Position numbers and translations under genes: made by a program
The notes under the pieces: generated by a model
What the model saw: only the letters and a program-made list of their open reading frames with translations
What the model was told of the DNA's origin: nothing
Databases searched by the model: none
Shown: positions 1 through 6,941 of the stretch, one piece after another
Layout: the number at the start of each line of letters is the position of its first letter
How positions within the stretch are numbered: position 1 is the first letter of the stretch
Assembly (NCBI GenBank): GCA_035264765.1
Contig: DATFPQ010000091.1
Coordinates: 1 to 9,697, forward strand
Direction: 5' to 3'
DNA from: DATFPQ01 sp035264765
GTDB taxonomy: Bacteria; Actinomycetota; Actinomycetes; Actinomycetales; Angustibacteraceae
DNA length: 9,697 nucleotides

Positions 1-112
1 GCGGCCCCATCGACGCCTTGGTCTTGATCCACGACGGCTTCTTCTCGATCGGCGTCTCGGCGTTGCGCGCCTCCAGGCGCAGCAGTCGACGGCCTTCAGG
101 CGCGATGGTCAC
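1..112 (-). CDS. lipA: Lipoyl synthase LipA, N-terminal fragment (cut by window edge)
   Basis: Only the first 37 codons are present. The gene reads leftward and leaves the window at base 1. The fragment opens VTIAPEGRRLLRLEARNAET and continues PIEKKPSWIKTKASMGP. This is the typical actinobacterial LipA N-terminus, with the P-I-E-(R/K)-K-P-x-W-I-K-T segment that precedes the first iron-sulfur cluster cysteines, which lie outside the window. LipA is a radical-SAM enzyme that inserts two sulfur atoms into protein-bound octanoyl groups to make lipoyl cofactor. The GTG start at 112-110 is chosen because homologues begin at this point and a GAGGAG ribosome-binding site (119-124) lies 6 bases upstream. 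Another in-frame GTG lies 10 codons earlier but fits the family less well. lipB is 99 bases upstream on the same strand, so co-transcription is likely. Identification is firm despite the truncation. Confidence 0.96.
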   Translation of the reverse strand, partial: MTIAPEGRRLLRLEARNAETPIEKKPSWIKTKASMGP

Positions 113-182
113 GCGCGGCTCCTCGGTCCGGGGGTGGAGCACGATCTGGTGAGCCTTCAGGGTAAGCCCGGGGGCGTGGTTG

Positions 183-207
183 CACGGTGGGCGCCACTGG
201 CGCCGTG
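183..207 (-). terminator. Strong hairpin between lipB and lipA (terminator or attenuator candidate)
   Basis: GGCGCC (190-195), a 3-base loop, then GGCGCC (199-204) form a perfect 6-bp stem four bases after the lipB stop codon. An alternative, larger fold pairs CACGG (183-187) with CCGTG (203-207). No U-run follows, so this is not a classic intrinsic terminator. Because lipA continues downstream on the same strand, the hairpin may instead give partial termination or stabilise the 3' end of a lipB transcript. A weak TACCCT (-10-like, 159-164 on the minus strand) could allow separate lipA transcription, but no good -35 accompanies it. The structure is visible; the function is inferred. Confidence 0.35.
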
Positions 208-211
208 GTGC

Positions 212-865
212 TCAGCCCGCCACGACGGCGCGGTCGAGCACCTCGGTCATCCGCCGCTCGACGAGAGGAAGCGCCTCCGCCACGCGGACGTCGCGTCCGA
301 GCTCGGCCGACAGCGACGTGACCCCGGCGTCCGGGATGCCGCACGGGACGATGGTCTGCGCCCAGGACAGGTCGCAGTCGCAGTTCAGTGCGAAGCCGTG
401 CATCGTGACCCCCTGCGCGACCCGGATGCCGATCGCGGCGATCTTGCGTTCGGGGCGAGTGCGGTCCGCCGCGACCCAGACCCCGCTGCGTCCCTCGATC
501 CGGCCGGCCGTGACGCCGAGGTCGGCGCAGACGTCGATAAGTGCCGCCTCCAGCCGGCGGACGTGGGCGACGACGTCGACCGGGTCCGGCAGCCGGACGA
601 TGGGGTAGCCGACGAGCTGGCCGGGACCGTGCCAGGTGATCTTGCCGCCGCGGTCCACGTCCACGACCGGCGTGCCGTCGAAGGGCCGCTCGTGCGGAGC
701 GGTGCGCTTGCCAGCCGTGTAGACGGCGGCGTGCTCGAGCAGCAGCAGCGTGTCCGGCGCCGCACCGGACACCACGGCCGCGTGCACCTCGCGCTGGCGG
801 GCCCAGCCCGCGTGGTAGTCGACCGGGTCGGGGACGAACCCCTCGTGCACCAGCTGCAACGTCAT
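212..865 (-). CDS. lipB: Octanoyl-[acyl carrier protein]:protein octanoyltransferase LipB
   Basis: A 217-residue protein of usual LipB length. It transfers octanoate from acyl carrier protein to the lipoyl domains of 2-oxoacid dehydrogenases and the glycine cleavage H protein, in the cytoplasm, making the substrate for LipA. The family signature RGGKITWHGPGQLVGYPI is at residues 72-89. The Cys/Lys catalytic pair is visible as Lys141 (in ERKIAAIGIR) and Cys175 (in TIVPCGI). RIEGRSGVWV (122-131) and MHGFALNC (155-162) are also typical. The open frame extends 61 codons further upstream, but that part is Pro/Arg-rich and unlike the family, and MTLQLVHEGF is a normal LipB beginning, so ATG at 865-863 is the start. 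No Shine-Dalgarno precedes it; see the -10-like element just upstream. lipA follows on the same strand. Confidence 0.97.
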   Translation of the reverse strand: MTLQLVHEGFVPDPVDYHAGWARQREVHAAVVSGAAPDTLLLLEHAAVYTAGKRTAPHERPFDGTPVVDVDRGGKITWHGPGQLVGYPIVRLPDPVDVVAHVRRLEAALIDVCADLGVTAGRIEGRSGVWVAADRTRPERKIAAIGIRVAQGVTMHGFALNCDCDLSWAQTIVPCGIPDAGVTSLSAELGRDVRVAEALPLVERRMTEVLDRAVVAG

Positions 866-1003
866 GGCGGTCACGTTACGCCGGGACCACGGCGGGTCCG
901 GGGGAGCGGGCTGCGGCCGATGGAGCGCGCCACGACCGCCGAGATGGTCGCCTGCCGCCACACTGGCCTGACGGGGGGCGGAACCGGCCGGTGAGGTGGC
1001 GAG
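866..1003. promoter_or_regulatory. Divergent upstream region between lipB and the MMPL exporter gene
   Basis: This 138-base stretch separates two genes transcribed away from each other, so promoters for both are expected here. Besides the lipB -10-like element, I see a perfect 10-bp palindrome, ACCGGCCGGT (983-992), ending 11 bases before the exporter start. It could be an operator half or a chance product of high GC. The purine-rich run GGTGAGG (990-996) is the likely ribosome-binding site for the exporter. No convincing sigma-70-type promoter for the rightward gene is visible. Confidence 0.4.
873..878 (-). promoter_or_regulatory. -10-like element placed for a leaderless lipB mRNA
   Basis: TAACGT, read on the minus strand, fits the actinobacterial TANNNT -10 consensus and ends 7 bases before the lipB ATG. 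This is the spacing seen when transcription starts on the A of the start codon. lipB lacks a recognisable ribosome-binding site, which agrees with a leaderless transcript, common in actinobacteria. No convincing -35 hexamer is seen 16-19 bases further upstream. Inference from spacing and motif only. Confidence 0.4.
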
Positions 1004-3508
1004 GTGGACGACAGGACGAGGACGACGGTGCGACGCCGGGCGCGGCACCGCCGTGAGACCCCGACCCGCGCCTCGCGCTTGGTCCGGGCGGGGCTGCTGG
1101 TCCTGCTGCTCACGTGGCTGACCGTCGGCGCAGTTGGCGGCCCACTGGTGGGGCGGCTGTCCGAGGTCCAGCAGAACGACCAGGCCGGCTTCCTGCCGGC
1201 GGACGCCGAGTCGACCCGTGTGTCCACGGTGTCGGCCCGCTTCAGCTCCGGTGACAGCCTGCCGTTCTTCGTCGTGGTGGAGCGTGAGCAGGGCCTGACG
1301 CCTTCCGACGAGGCGTCCATCCAGCAGTACGTCGCCGCGCTGCCCGGCCTGCGGCTACCCGGGCCCGCGTCAGACTCGGTGTCCCCGGCGTACCGGCTCG
1401 ACCGCTACCTCACGGCCGGGCCCACCGCTGTCGTCCCCAGCCAGGACGGCAAGGCGACGCTCGTTCCGGTGGCGATCCGAGCGGAGCAGGCGGGGGACAC
1501 CCTGCCGGACGGCACGAGCGTCGTCCTGCGTGTCGCCGAGGCCCTTCGGGCGCAGGCCGCCGCAGACCTGGCCGCCCCGGGGCTGCGGGCGTACGTGGCC
1601 GGCCCCGGCGGCCTCACCGCCGACCTGGTCACGGCCTTCGGCGGCATCGACGGGCGGCTGCTGGGGGTGGCCTTGGTAGCGGTGTTCGTCATCTTGCTCC
1701 TCGTCTACCGCAGCCCGGTGCTGCCGTTCGCGGCGCTGCTGACCGCAATGCTTGGCCTGTCCGCGGCAGCATTGGTCGTGTACCCCCTGGCACGAGACGG
1801 CGTCATCGACCTGAACGGCCAGAGCCAGGGGATCCTGTCCATCCTCGTCATCGGGGCGGCCACCGACTACGCCCTGCTGCTCGTCGCGCGCTACCGCGAG
1901 GAGCTGCACGAGCACGACAGCAAGTACGCGGCGATGAGGCGCGCGTGGCGCGGAGCGGTCGAGCCGATCAGCGCCAGCGGGGCCACGGTCATCCTCGGGC
2001 TGCTGTGCCTGCTGCTCAGTGAGCTCGGCTCGACCCGCGGGCTCGGCCCGGTCGGGGCGCTTGGCATCGCGGGGGCTCTGCTGGCCGCGCTCACCTTCCT
2101 GCCCGTGCTGCTGCTCTGGCCGATCGTGCTCGTCGGGCTCCTGGGGTGTGGCGTTGCCTTCGGTGTTGGTGCCGCCGTCGCGGGCCCGGCGGTGGGCGGC
2201 GCCCTGGCCGTGGCCGTGCTGGCGGTGCTGGCAGGACTCGGCGTGCTGCGGCGGCGTGCGCTGCGGGCCGCCGCACGTGCTCGCATGGGCGCGGGGCGCC
2301 GGCTGCCCTGGTACGCGCGGGCCCAGTCGGGGCGATGGCTGTTCTGGCCGCGTGTGCCGCACGTCGACCACGTCCGCCGCGCCGACGACCTGTCCAACGC
2401 CGGACGGTGGGGGCAGCTGGCCCGACTGATCGGACGACGGCCGCGCGCGGTCTGGGTCTCCACGCTCGTGGTCCTGCTCGCTGCCGCGGCGTTCGCTCCC
2501 TCACTGCGGGCCGAGGGCATCAGCCAGACCGACATCTTCCGGTCAGACGTGGACTCGGTCGCGGGAACCGGGGTGCTGGCGCGGCACTTCCCGGGCGGCT
2601 CCGGCAGCCCGGCCGTCATCGTGGTCCCGGAGGGTCAGGCACAGCGGACCCTGGACCTCGTCCGAGGGGTCGACGGCGTGAGCAGCGCGCAGCTGACCGC
2701 GACCCCAGGACCGTCCGGTTCACCGGGCCCTCCGCGCGTCGTCGACGGTCAGGTCCAGGTCGAGGCCACTCTGGCGCCTGCCGCTGACAGCCCCGCGGCC
2801 GAGGACGTCGTGCTCGACCTGCGGTCGGTGGTGGACCAGGTCGGACCCGACGTGCTCGTCGGCGGCACCACCGCCGTGAACCTGGACGTCCGCGCGGCGA
2901 GCCAGCGCGACCTCAAGGTCATCCTGCCGGCGATCCTCGTGGTGATCTTCCTCGTCCTCATGGTGCTGCTGCGTGCCGTGGCAGCGCCGGTGCTGCTCGT
3001 GGCCGCGAACGTGCTCTCCTTCGCCGCGACGATCGGAGTCAGCGCGCTGGTGTTCGACCACTTATTCGACTTCCCGGGCGGCGACCCGGCCATCCCGCTG
3101 TACGCCTTCGTCTTCCTCGTGGCCCTGGGCATCGACTACTCAATCTTCCTGATGACCCGGGTTCGCGAGGAAGCGCTGCGCCATGGGCCCCGCCCGGGGA
3201 TGCTCATCGGGCTGGCCGTGACCGGCGGCGTCATCACCAGCGCCGGTGTCGTGCTGGCGGCAACGTTCGGCGCGCTCGGGACGATCCCGATCCTGTTCCT
3301 GCAGCAGATCGCGTTCCTGGTGGCCTTCGGGGTTCTGCTCGACACCCTGGTGGTGCGCTCGCTGCTCGTGCCGGCCCTCGGCTACGACATCGGCCGGGCC
3401 ATCTGGTGGCCGAGCGCGCTGGCCCGCGGCCGGACCGTTCCGGGTGGGCGAACGGCGTCCGCGCCGGTGCCCGAGGCGGCCGTCGAGCCGGCCGAGGGAG
3501 GTCTCTGA
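1004..3508 (+). CDS. MMPL/RND-superfamily membrane transporter
   Basis: An 834-residue inner-membrane protein with the duplicated MMPL layout. Each half has one leading membrane helix, a large outer domain, then a block of helices. First half: helix about 28-46, outer domain about 50-215, helices about 219-371. Second half: helix about 483-500, outer domain about 505-635, helices about 638-790. The paired Asp-Tyr residues that relay protons in MmpL proteins are present in both halves: Asp288-Tyr289 (IGAATDYALLL) and Asp711-Tyr712 (ALGIDYSIFLM). The helices are followed by the usual RYREE and RVREE. Such transporters use the proton gradient to export lipids, siderophores or hydrophobic compounds; the substrate cannot be read from sequence. 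Odd feature: residues about 372-442 add two extra hydrophobic stretches and a basic segment before the usual WLFWPRVP. GTG 1004 is chosen for the preceding GGTGAGG; an in-frame GTG at 1028 is possible. An oxidoreductase gene follows after 12 bases. Confidence 0.93.
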   Translation: MDDRTRTTVRRRARHRRETPTRASRLVRAGLLVLLLTWLTVGAVGGPLVGRLSEVQQNDQAGFLPADAESTRVSTVSARFSSGDSLPFFVVVEREQGLTPSDEASIQQYVAALPGLRLPGPASDSVSPAYRLDRYLTAGPTAVVPSQDGKATLVPVAIRAEQAGDTLPDGTSVVLRVAEALRAQAAADLAAPGLRAYVAGPGGLTADLVTAFGGIDGRLLGVALVAVFVILLLVYRSPVLPFAALLTAMLGLSAAALVVYPLARDGVIDLNGQSQGILSILVIGAATDYALLLVARYREELHEHDSKYAAMRRAWRGAVEPISASGATVILGLLCLLLSELGSTRGLGPVGALGIAGALLAALTFLPVLLLWPIVLVGLLGCGVAFGVGAAVAGPAVGGALAVAVLAVLAGLGVLRRRALRAAARARMGAGRRLPWYARAQSGRWLFWPRVPHVDHVRRADDLSNAGRWGQLARLIGRRPRAVWVSTLVVLLAAAAFAPSLRAEGISQTDIFRSDVDSVAGTGVLARHFPGGSGSPAVIVVPEGQAQRTLDLVRGVDGVSSAQLTATPGPSGSPGPPRVVDGQVQVEATLAPAADSPAAEDVVLDLRSVVDQVGPDVLVGGTTAVNLDVRAASQRDLKVILPAILVVIFLVLMVLLRAVAAPVLLVAANVLSFAATIGVSALVFDHLFDFPGGDPAIPLYAFVFLVALGIDYSIFLMTRVREEALRHGPRPGMLIGLAVTGGVITSAGVVLAATFGALGTIPILFLQQIAFLVAFGVLLDTLVVRSLLVPALGYDIGRAIWWPSALARGRTVPGGRTASAPVPEAAVEPAEGGL

Positions 3509-3520
3509 CAGGCTCTGCCC

Positions 3521-4543
3521 ATGGACGTCGGGCCGGTGCGCGTCGGGTTGGTCGGATACGGCTCCGCAGGTCGGGGGATCCACGCGCCGCTGCTGCGGGA
3601 GGCCGGGCTCGAGGTCCGCCTCGTGGTGACGTCCGATCTTGACCGCCGGCGTCAGCTCGCCGAGGAGCTGCCGGACGCCCGGCCCGTCGACACGCTGGAG
3701 AACCTGCTCTCCCGCGCCGACGAGGTCGACCTCGTGGTCCTCGCGAGCCCGAGCGGCGTGCACGTCGACCAGGCCGTCGCGACGGTGGACGCGGGGCTCC
3801 CCGTGGTCGTCGACAAGCCGCTCGCCACGGACGCGGCCGGTGCGCAGCAGGTGGTGCAGCACGCGGAGCGCGTCGGCGTCCCGCTGACCGTCTTCCAGAA
3901 CCGGCGTTGGGACGCCGAGCAGCTGACCCTGCGTGCCTTGCTCGGCCAGGGCCGCCTGGGTCAGGTCATCCGCTTCGAGCGACGCTGGGAGCGCTGGCGG
4001 CCGCAGCCCAAGGACCGGTGGCGCGAGAATGCCCCGGCCGCCGCGGGTGGCGGCATCCTGCTGGACCTGCAGAGCCACCTCGTCGACTCGGCGGTGCAGC
4101 TGTTCGGTCCGGTGCGGCGGGTCTACGCGGAGGTTGCCGCATGGACCACTCCTGCCGAGGACGACGCCTTCCTCGCGGTCGAGCACGTCGGTGGGGTCCG
4201 CAGCCACCTCGGTGCGCTGTCCCTGGCCGGCGCCCCGGGACCGCGGACCCGCGTGCTCGGGCGGTCTGGTGCGTACGTCGTCACGTCCTTCGAGCAGGAG
4301 GCGACCGCGTTCCCGGACTTCGCCGACGCCGACGAGACGTCCTGCGGCTGGCTGGTCGCCGGGGACGAGCGGACCCCGGTGCCGCGGGCCCCGGGCGGTC
4401 ACGCCGACTTCTACCGCGCGGTCGCCGATGCCGTCCGCCGGCGAGGTTCCGTGCCGGTCGACCCGCATGATGCGGTGCACGTCCTGCAGGTGATCGACGC
4501 AGCGCGGCGCAGCGCGCTGGAGCGCGCGGTCGTGGAGCTCTGA
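3521..4543 (+). CDS. Gfo/Idh/MocA-family NAD(P)-dependent oxidoreductase
   Basis: A 340-residue cytoplasmic oxidoreductase of normal family length. The N-terminal Rossmann fold starts VRVGLVGYGSAGRG (6-19), the dinucleotide-binding glycine loop. VDKPLATD (97-104) is the family's E/D-K-P motif, whose Lys contacts cofactor and substrate. The C-terminal domain begins around FQNRRWD (125-131) and contains GGGILLDLQSHLVD (176-189), the segment that normally lines the active site with Asp and His. Members oxidise or reduce sugars, inositols or related polyols; the exact substrate cannot be assigned. The ATG lies 12 bases after the exporter stop, so the two are probably co-transcribed. The nearest GGGAGG (3496-3501) is 19 bases away, longer than usual, so a downstream GTG (3536) is an alternative start. 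The last 38 bases lie inside the first unit of the tandem array, so the C-terminal SALERAVVEL is part of the repeated sequence. Confidence 0.92.
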   Translation: MDVGPVRVGLVGYGSAGRGIHAPLLREAGLEVRLVVTSDLDRRRQLAEELPDARPVDTLENLLSRADEVDLVVLASPSGVHVDQAVATVDAGLPVVVDKPLATDAAGAQQVVQHAERVGVPLTVFQNRRWDAEQLTLRALLGQGRLGQVIRFERRWERWRPQPKDRWRENAPAAAGGGILLDLQSHLVDSAVQLFGPVRRVYAEVAAWTTPAEDDAFLAVEHVGGVRSHLGALSLAGAPGPRTRVLGRSGAYVVTSFEQEATAFPDFADADETSCGWLVAGDERTPVPRAPGGHADFYRAVADAVRRRGSVPVDPHDAVHVLQVIDAARRSALERAVVEL

Positions 4544-4823
4544 GCCAGGTCCTCCGGCAGTTGGCGCGGTGCAGCGCATTGGAGCCCGCGGTCGTCGAGT
4601 TGTAAGCCCGGGTCTCGCATGCGGGTGCCGAGGTGCAGCGCGTTTTAGCTCGCGGTCGTGGGGCTCTGAGCCGGTGTCGTTCCGACAGGTGGCGGGGTGC
4701 CGCGCGTTGGACCGCGCGGTCGTCGAGCCGCGATCCGGTGTCGTTCCGACAGGTGGCGGGGTGCGGCGCGTTGGACCGCGCGGTCGTCGAGCCGCGATCC
4801 GGTGTCATTCCGGCAGGCGGCGC
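4506..4823. repeat. Five-copy tandem array of a ~64-bp unit across a convergent gene junction
   Basis: Units start at 4506 (62 bp), 4568, 4632, 4696 and 4760 (64 bp each). The last two differ at 5 of 64 positions. Units 3 and 4 share an identical right-hand 25 bases, and units 1 and 2 are more diverged. Unit 1 overlaps the last codons of the plus-strand oxidoreductase, and unit 5 contains the stop and last codons of the minus-strand peptidase. Read on the plus strand, unit 2 again encodes SALEPAVVEL and a stop (TAA). Unit 3 carries a TGA at the same offset (4667-4669), while units 4 and 5 have CGA there. Units 4 and 5 hold a perfect palindrome GACCGCGCGGTC (4710-4721, 4774-4785). Units 3 and 4 hold a small hairpin TGTCGTTCCGACA (4675-4687, 4739-4751). 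These hairpins could act as bidirectional terminators. No separate gene is seen in the 261 bases between the two stops. Confidence 0.93.
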
Positions 4824-5536
4824 GGCTCCAGGCGTTCCTCGACCGCGGAGTCGCCGCTGCGCCGAACCACGTACGCGCCGGTGTTCGGGACGTCGCTGAC
4901 CGCCTCCACCAGCTCGGTGCCGCGGTAGACGAGGCCGACGCCGTCGTCGGTGCAGTGCGTCTCGGGAAGCGTCCCCTCTGCGACCAGCCGGTGCACCAGT
5001 GGCCGGCGCTGGGCCTCGGAGTCGTAGTGGACGCCGTTGCCGTAGGGCAACAGTGCCAGCCCGTTGGTCACCGGCCGCAGCGTCGGCCCGAATGAGTCGG
5101 TGGTGCCGCCGACGAACCAGCAGATGGAGCCGGCCGAGACGCCCGAAAGCACGACGCCGGCCTGCCACACTCTGCGAAAGATCTCGTCGAGCCCGTGCAC
5201 CCGCCAGACCGCGAGCAGGTTCGCGACCGACCCGCCGTTGACCCACACGACGTCCTGCGAGAGCAGGTGTCCCTCGACGTCCTCGACCGACGGCATCGAG
5301 AACAGGTTGAGGTGCGACAGCGCGAAGCCCGCCGTGCGCGCCGCGTCGTCCAGCTCGGCGTTGAACCAGCGTTGGTCGCCGCCCGCCGTCCCGAGGTGGC
5401 ACAGGCGCGGCGCGCGGCCGGTGGCACCGGACAGCTCGACGGCGTGCTGCACCAGCGGCGAGAAGGTGAGCCGGTGTCGCTGCGCGGGCCGGTAGCCCCC
5501 GGAGGTCGCCAGGATGATCGGTGCATCAGCGGGCAT
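4805..5536 (-). CDS. Peptidase E-like serine peptidase (family S51)
   Basis: A 243-residue cytoplasmic protein of peptidase E type, related to the dipeptidase that cleaves N-terminal Asp-X bonds and to cyanophycinase. The nucleophile elbow GVSAGSICWF (132-141) supplies Ser134. TTDSFGP (145-151) gives Asp147 and GNGVHYDSE (166-174) gives His170, matching the order of the Salmonella PepE catalytic residues. WVNGGSVANLL (98-108) is the conserved strand-loop before the nucleophile, and the N-terminus IILATSGGY is typical. The ATG (5536-5534) lies inside the end of the upstream FAD-oxidoreductase gene, an 11-base overlap, with GGAGG (5546-5550) 9 bases before it, indicating translational coupling. 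The last codons (RRLPE, stop at 4807-4805) lie in the final unit of the tandem array. In the preceding unit the same position reads CGA, not TGA. Substrate is unproven; cyanophycinase-type activity is less likely because the protein is short. Confidence 0.9.
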   Translation of the reverse strand: MPADAPIILATSGGYRPAQRHRLTFSPLVQHAVELSGATGRAPRLCHLGTAGGDQRWFNAELDDAARTAGFALSHLNLFSMPSVEDVEGHLLSQDVVWVNGGSVANLLAVWRVHGLDEIFRRVWQAGVVLSGVSAGSICWFVGGTTDSFGPTLRPVTNGLALLPYGNGVHYDSEAQRRPLVHRLVAEGTLPETHCTDDGVGLVYRGTELVEAVSDVPNTGAYVVRRSGDSAVEERLEPRRLPE

Positions 5537-6848
5537 CGGTTAGGTCCTCCGGGTCGGGATCGGTGGTGGCAAAGCCGTCCGTGCGCCCGAAGACTTCCGT
5601 GTCCGCCGGCAGCCCGAGGGCTCGGAGCACCGCTCGGGCGGCCCGGCGCCCGGACACCAGGGCACCCTGCACCGACGCGGTGTCGCGATGGTCTCCGGCG
5701 ACGAAGATGCCGTCGCCCAGGTCGACCGGCCGCGTCAGCTCGAGCGGCGGGAGCATGGCGGGCAATGCGTCCGGAAGCGCGTACGTGGCCACGTGGTCCC
5801 AGGCGCTCGGGTCACCCCCGTACAGCAGCCGGACCTGCGCCCGCACCGCCTGTTCCGTCTCCGTGTCGTCGCGGCTGCCGAGCACCGTGGTCGCCACCAG
5901 CGCTCCACGGCCGCCGGCATACGCCGGCGCCACGTTGGACACCACGGCGCTGTTGACCACCGGGCCGCGGCGGTCGGCGTCCAGGTGGAGCATGCGCGAC
6001 GCCGTCGGGGGCTGGCTTGCCAGGTGGTAGTACGTCGTCAGGCTCCGCATCGGGACGCTAGGCAGCCCGGCGAGTGCGACGGCCGACCGCGGATCGGTCG
6101 CCACCACCACGGCCCGCGCCGCGATGACACCCGCGTCCGTGACGACGGACCGCCCGGTGACGCGGGTCGCACGAACTCCCAGATGGACGGTCCCCGTAGG
6201 CAGCCTCGCGAGCAGCTGGTGCGGAACCGCCCGGATGCCGCCGGCGGGTAGCGCCGGTGTGCCCCGCACGAACGAGCGGACGACCAGCTCGACGAAGCGG
6301 CGGGACGACTCGCCGCCGTCCTCGGCGAGGACCCCGGCGAGGAACGGGCCTACCACGCCGCGGGCGAGCCGGCTGTCGACGCCGCGCCGCTGCAGCGTGG
6401 CCGCGAGCGGCTCGTCCGGCCCCCGCTTGAGCCTGTCCGGGTCGCCGTACCCGACGGCGAGGGCCCAGCGTGCGAAGGCGAGCTTCTCCCGGACGCTCCC
6501 CGGCCCTAGGGCGGAGGCCGCGAGGTGCCGCGGGCAGCGGCGTGGGTCGGCGAGGACGGACCGCTTCGTCCCGTGCGCCACCACGACACCGGCCTCGAAG
6601 GGCCGCAGCTGGAGGGCGGGGAGGTCCAGCAGCCGCCGGACGGCCGGGTAGGCCGGGTTCAGCAGCTGGAAGCCGCGGTCGAGAAGCAGCCCGTCGACGC
6701 CGTCCGTGCGGACCCGGCCGCCCACGTCGTCGGACGCCTCGATGACCACGACGTCGACCTGAGCGTGAGAGAGGGTGGCGGCCGTGGTCAGCCCAGACAG
6801 CCCGGCGCCGACGACGACGACGTCCGCGCGTGCCGGAAGGGTTGTCAC
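5526..6848 (-). CDS. FAD-dependent oxidoreductase, amine oxidase / phytoene desaturase fold
   Basis: A 440-residue flavoprotein. The N-terminal dinucleotide fold VVVVGAGLSGLTTA (10-23) binds the FAD ADP moiety and is followed by VIEASDDVGGRVRTD (35-49), the second family motif. LLLDRGFQLLNPAYPA (54-69) is the segment after the flavin-binding loop. The C-terminal GIFVAGDHRDTASVQGALVSG (380-400) is the closing FAD motif. This layout is shared by amine oxidases, protoporphyrinogen oxidase and carotenoid desaturases. No carotenoid or haem genes are nearby, so the substrate is open. The GTG start (6848-6846) has a good GGGAGG (6856-6861) 7 bases upstream. The stop overlaps the start of the peptidase gene by 11 bases, so the two form an operon, though their biochemical link is unknown. 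The kinase gene to the right is divergent. Confidence 0.93.
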   Translation of the reverse strand: MTTLPARADVVVVGAGLSGLTTAATLSHAQVDVVVIEASDDVGGRVRTDGVDGLLLDRGFQLLNPAYPAVRRLLDLPALQLRPFEAGVVVAHGTKRSVLADPRRCPRHLAASALGPGSVREKLAFARWALAVGYGDPDRLKRGPDEPLAATLQRRGVDSRLARGVVGPFLAGVLAEDGGESSRRFVELVVRSFVRGTPALPAGGIRAVPHQLLARLPTGTVHLGVRATRVTGRSVVTDAGVIAARAVVVATDPRSAVALAGLPSVPMRSLTTYYHLASQPPTASRMLHLDADRRGPVVNSAVVSNVAPAYAGGRGALVATTVLGSRDDTETEQAVRAQVRLLYGGDPSAWDHVATYALPDALPAMLPPLELTRPVDLGDGIFVAGDHRDTASVQGALVSGRRAARAVLRALGLPADTEVFGRTDGFATTDPDPEDLTDAR

Positions 6849-6872
6849 GTCAGTGCCTCCCGTCGTCGTCGT

Positions 6873-6900
6873 GCGGTGCCGTTGTTGCGGTGCCGTTGTT
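6873..6900 (+). repeat. Two perfect tandem copies of a 14-bp sequence
   Basis: GCGGTGCCGTTGTT occurs at 6873-6886 and again at 6887-6900 without mismatch, 25 bases upstream of the FAD-oxidoreductase start. It could be a tandem regulator-binding site or simple slippage; the sequence does not decide. Confidence 0.8.
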
Positions 6901-6941
6901 GTCGCTGCTGTTCTACTCGCTCCTTCTGCCCTGCCTCGTGG

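Noticed and set aside
134..994. Long plus-strand open frame opposite lipB
   Set aside because: It is the complement of lipB with no domain, and lipB carries clear catalytic motifs. Such shadows are expected at high GC.
3140..4579. Long minus-strand open frame opposite the Gfo/Idh/MocA gene
   Set aside because: No domain or plausible composition; the plus-strand frame has the Rossmann and DKP motifs.
4506..4823. CRISPR array
   Set aside because: Units are contiguous with no unique spacers, and they encode the ends of the flanking genes. No cas gene is nearby.
4569..4928. Small plus-strand open frames inside the tandem array
   Set aside because: They repeat the same Arg-rich peptide because of the DNA repeats, lack ribosome-binding sites and run into the antisense of the peptidase gene.
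4281..5402. Long minus-strand open frame running through the tandem array and into the oxidoreductase
   Set aside because: It overlaps two well-supported genes in other frames and translates the repeat units into Arg-rich sequence without a domain. It shows only that the array lacks stops in this frame.
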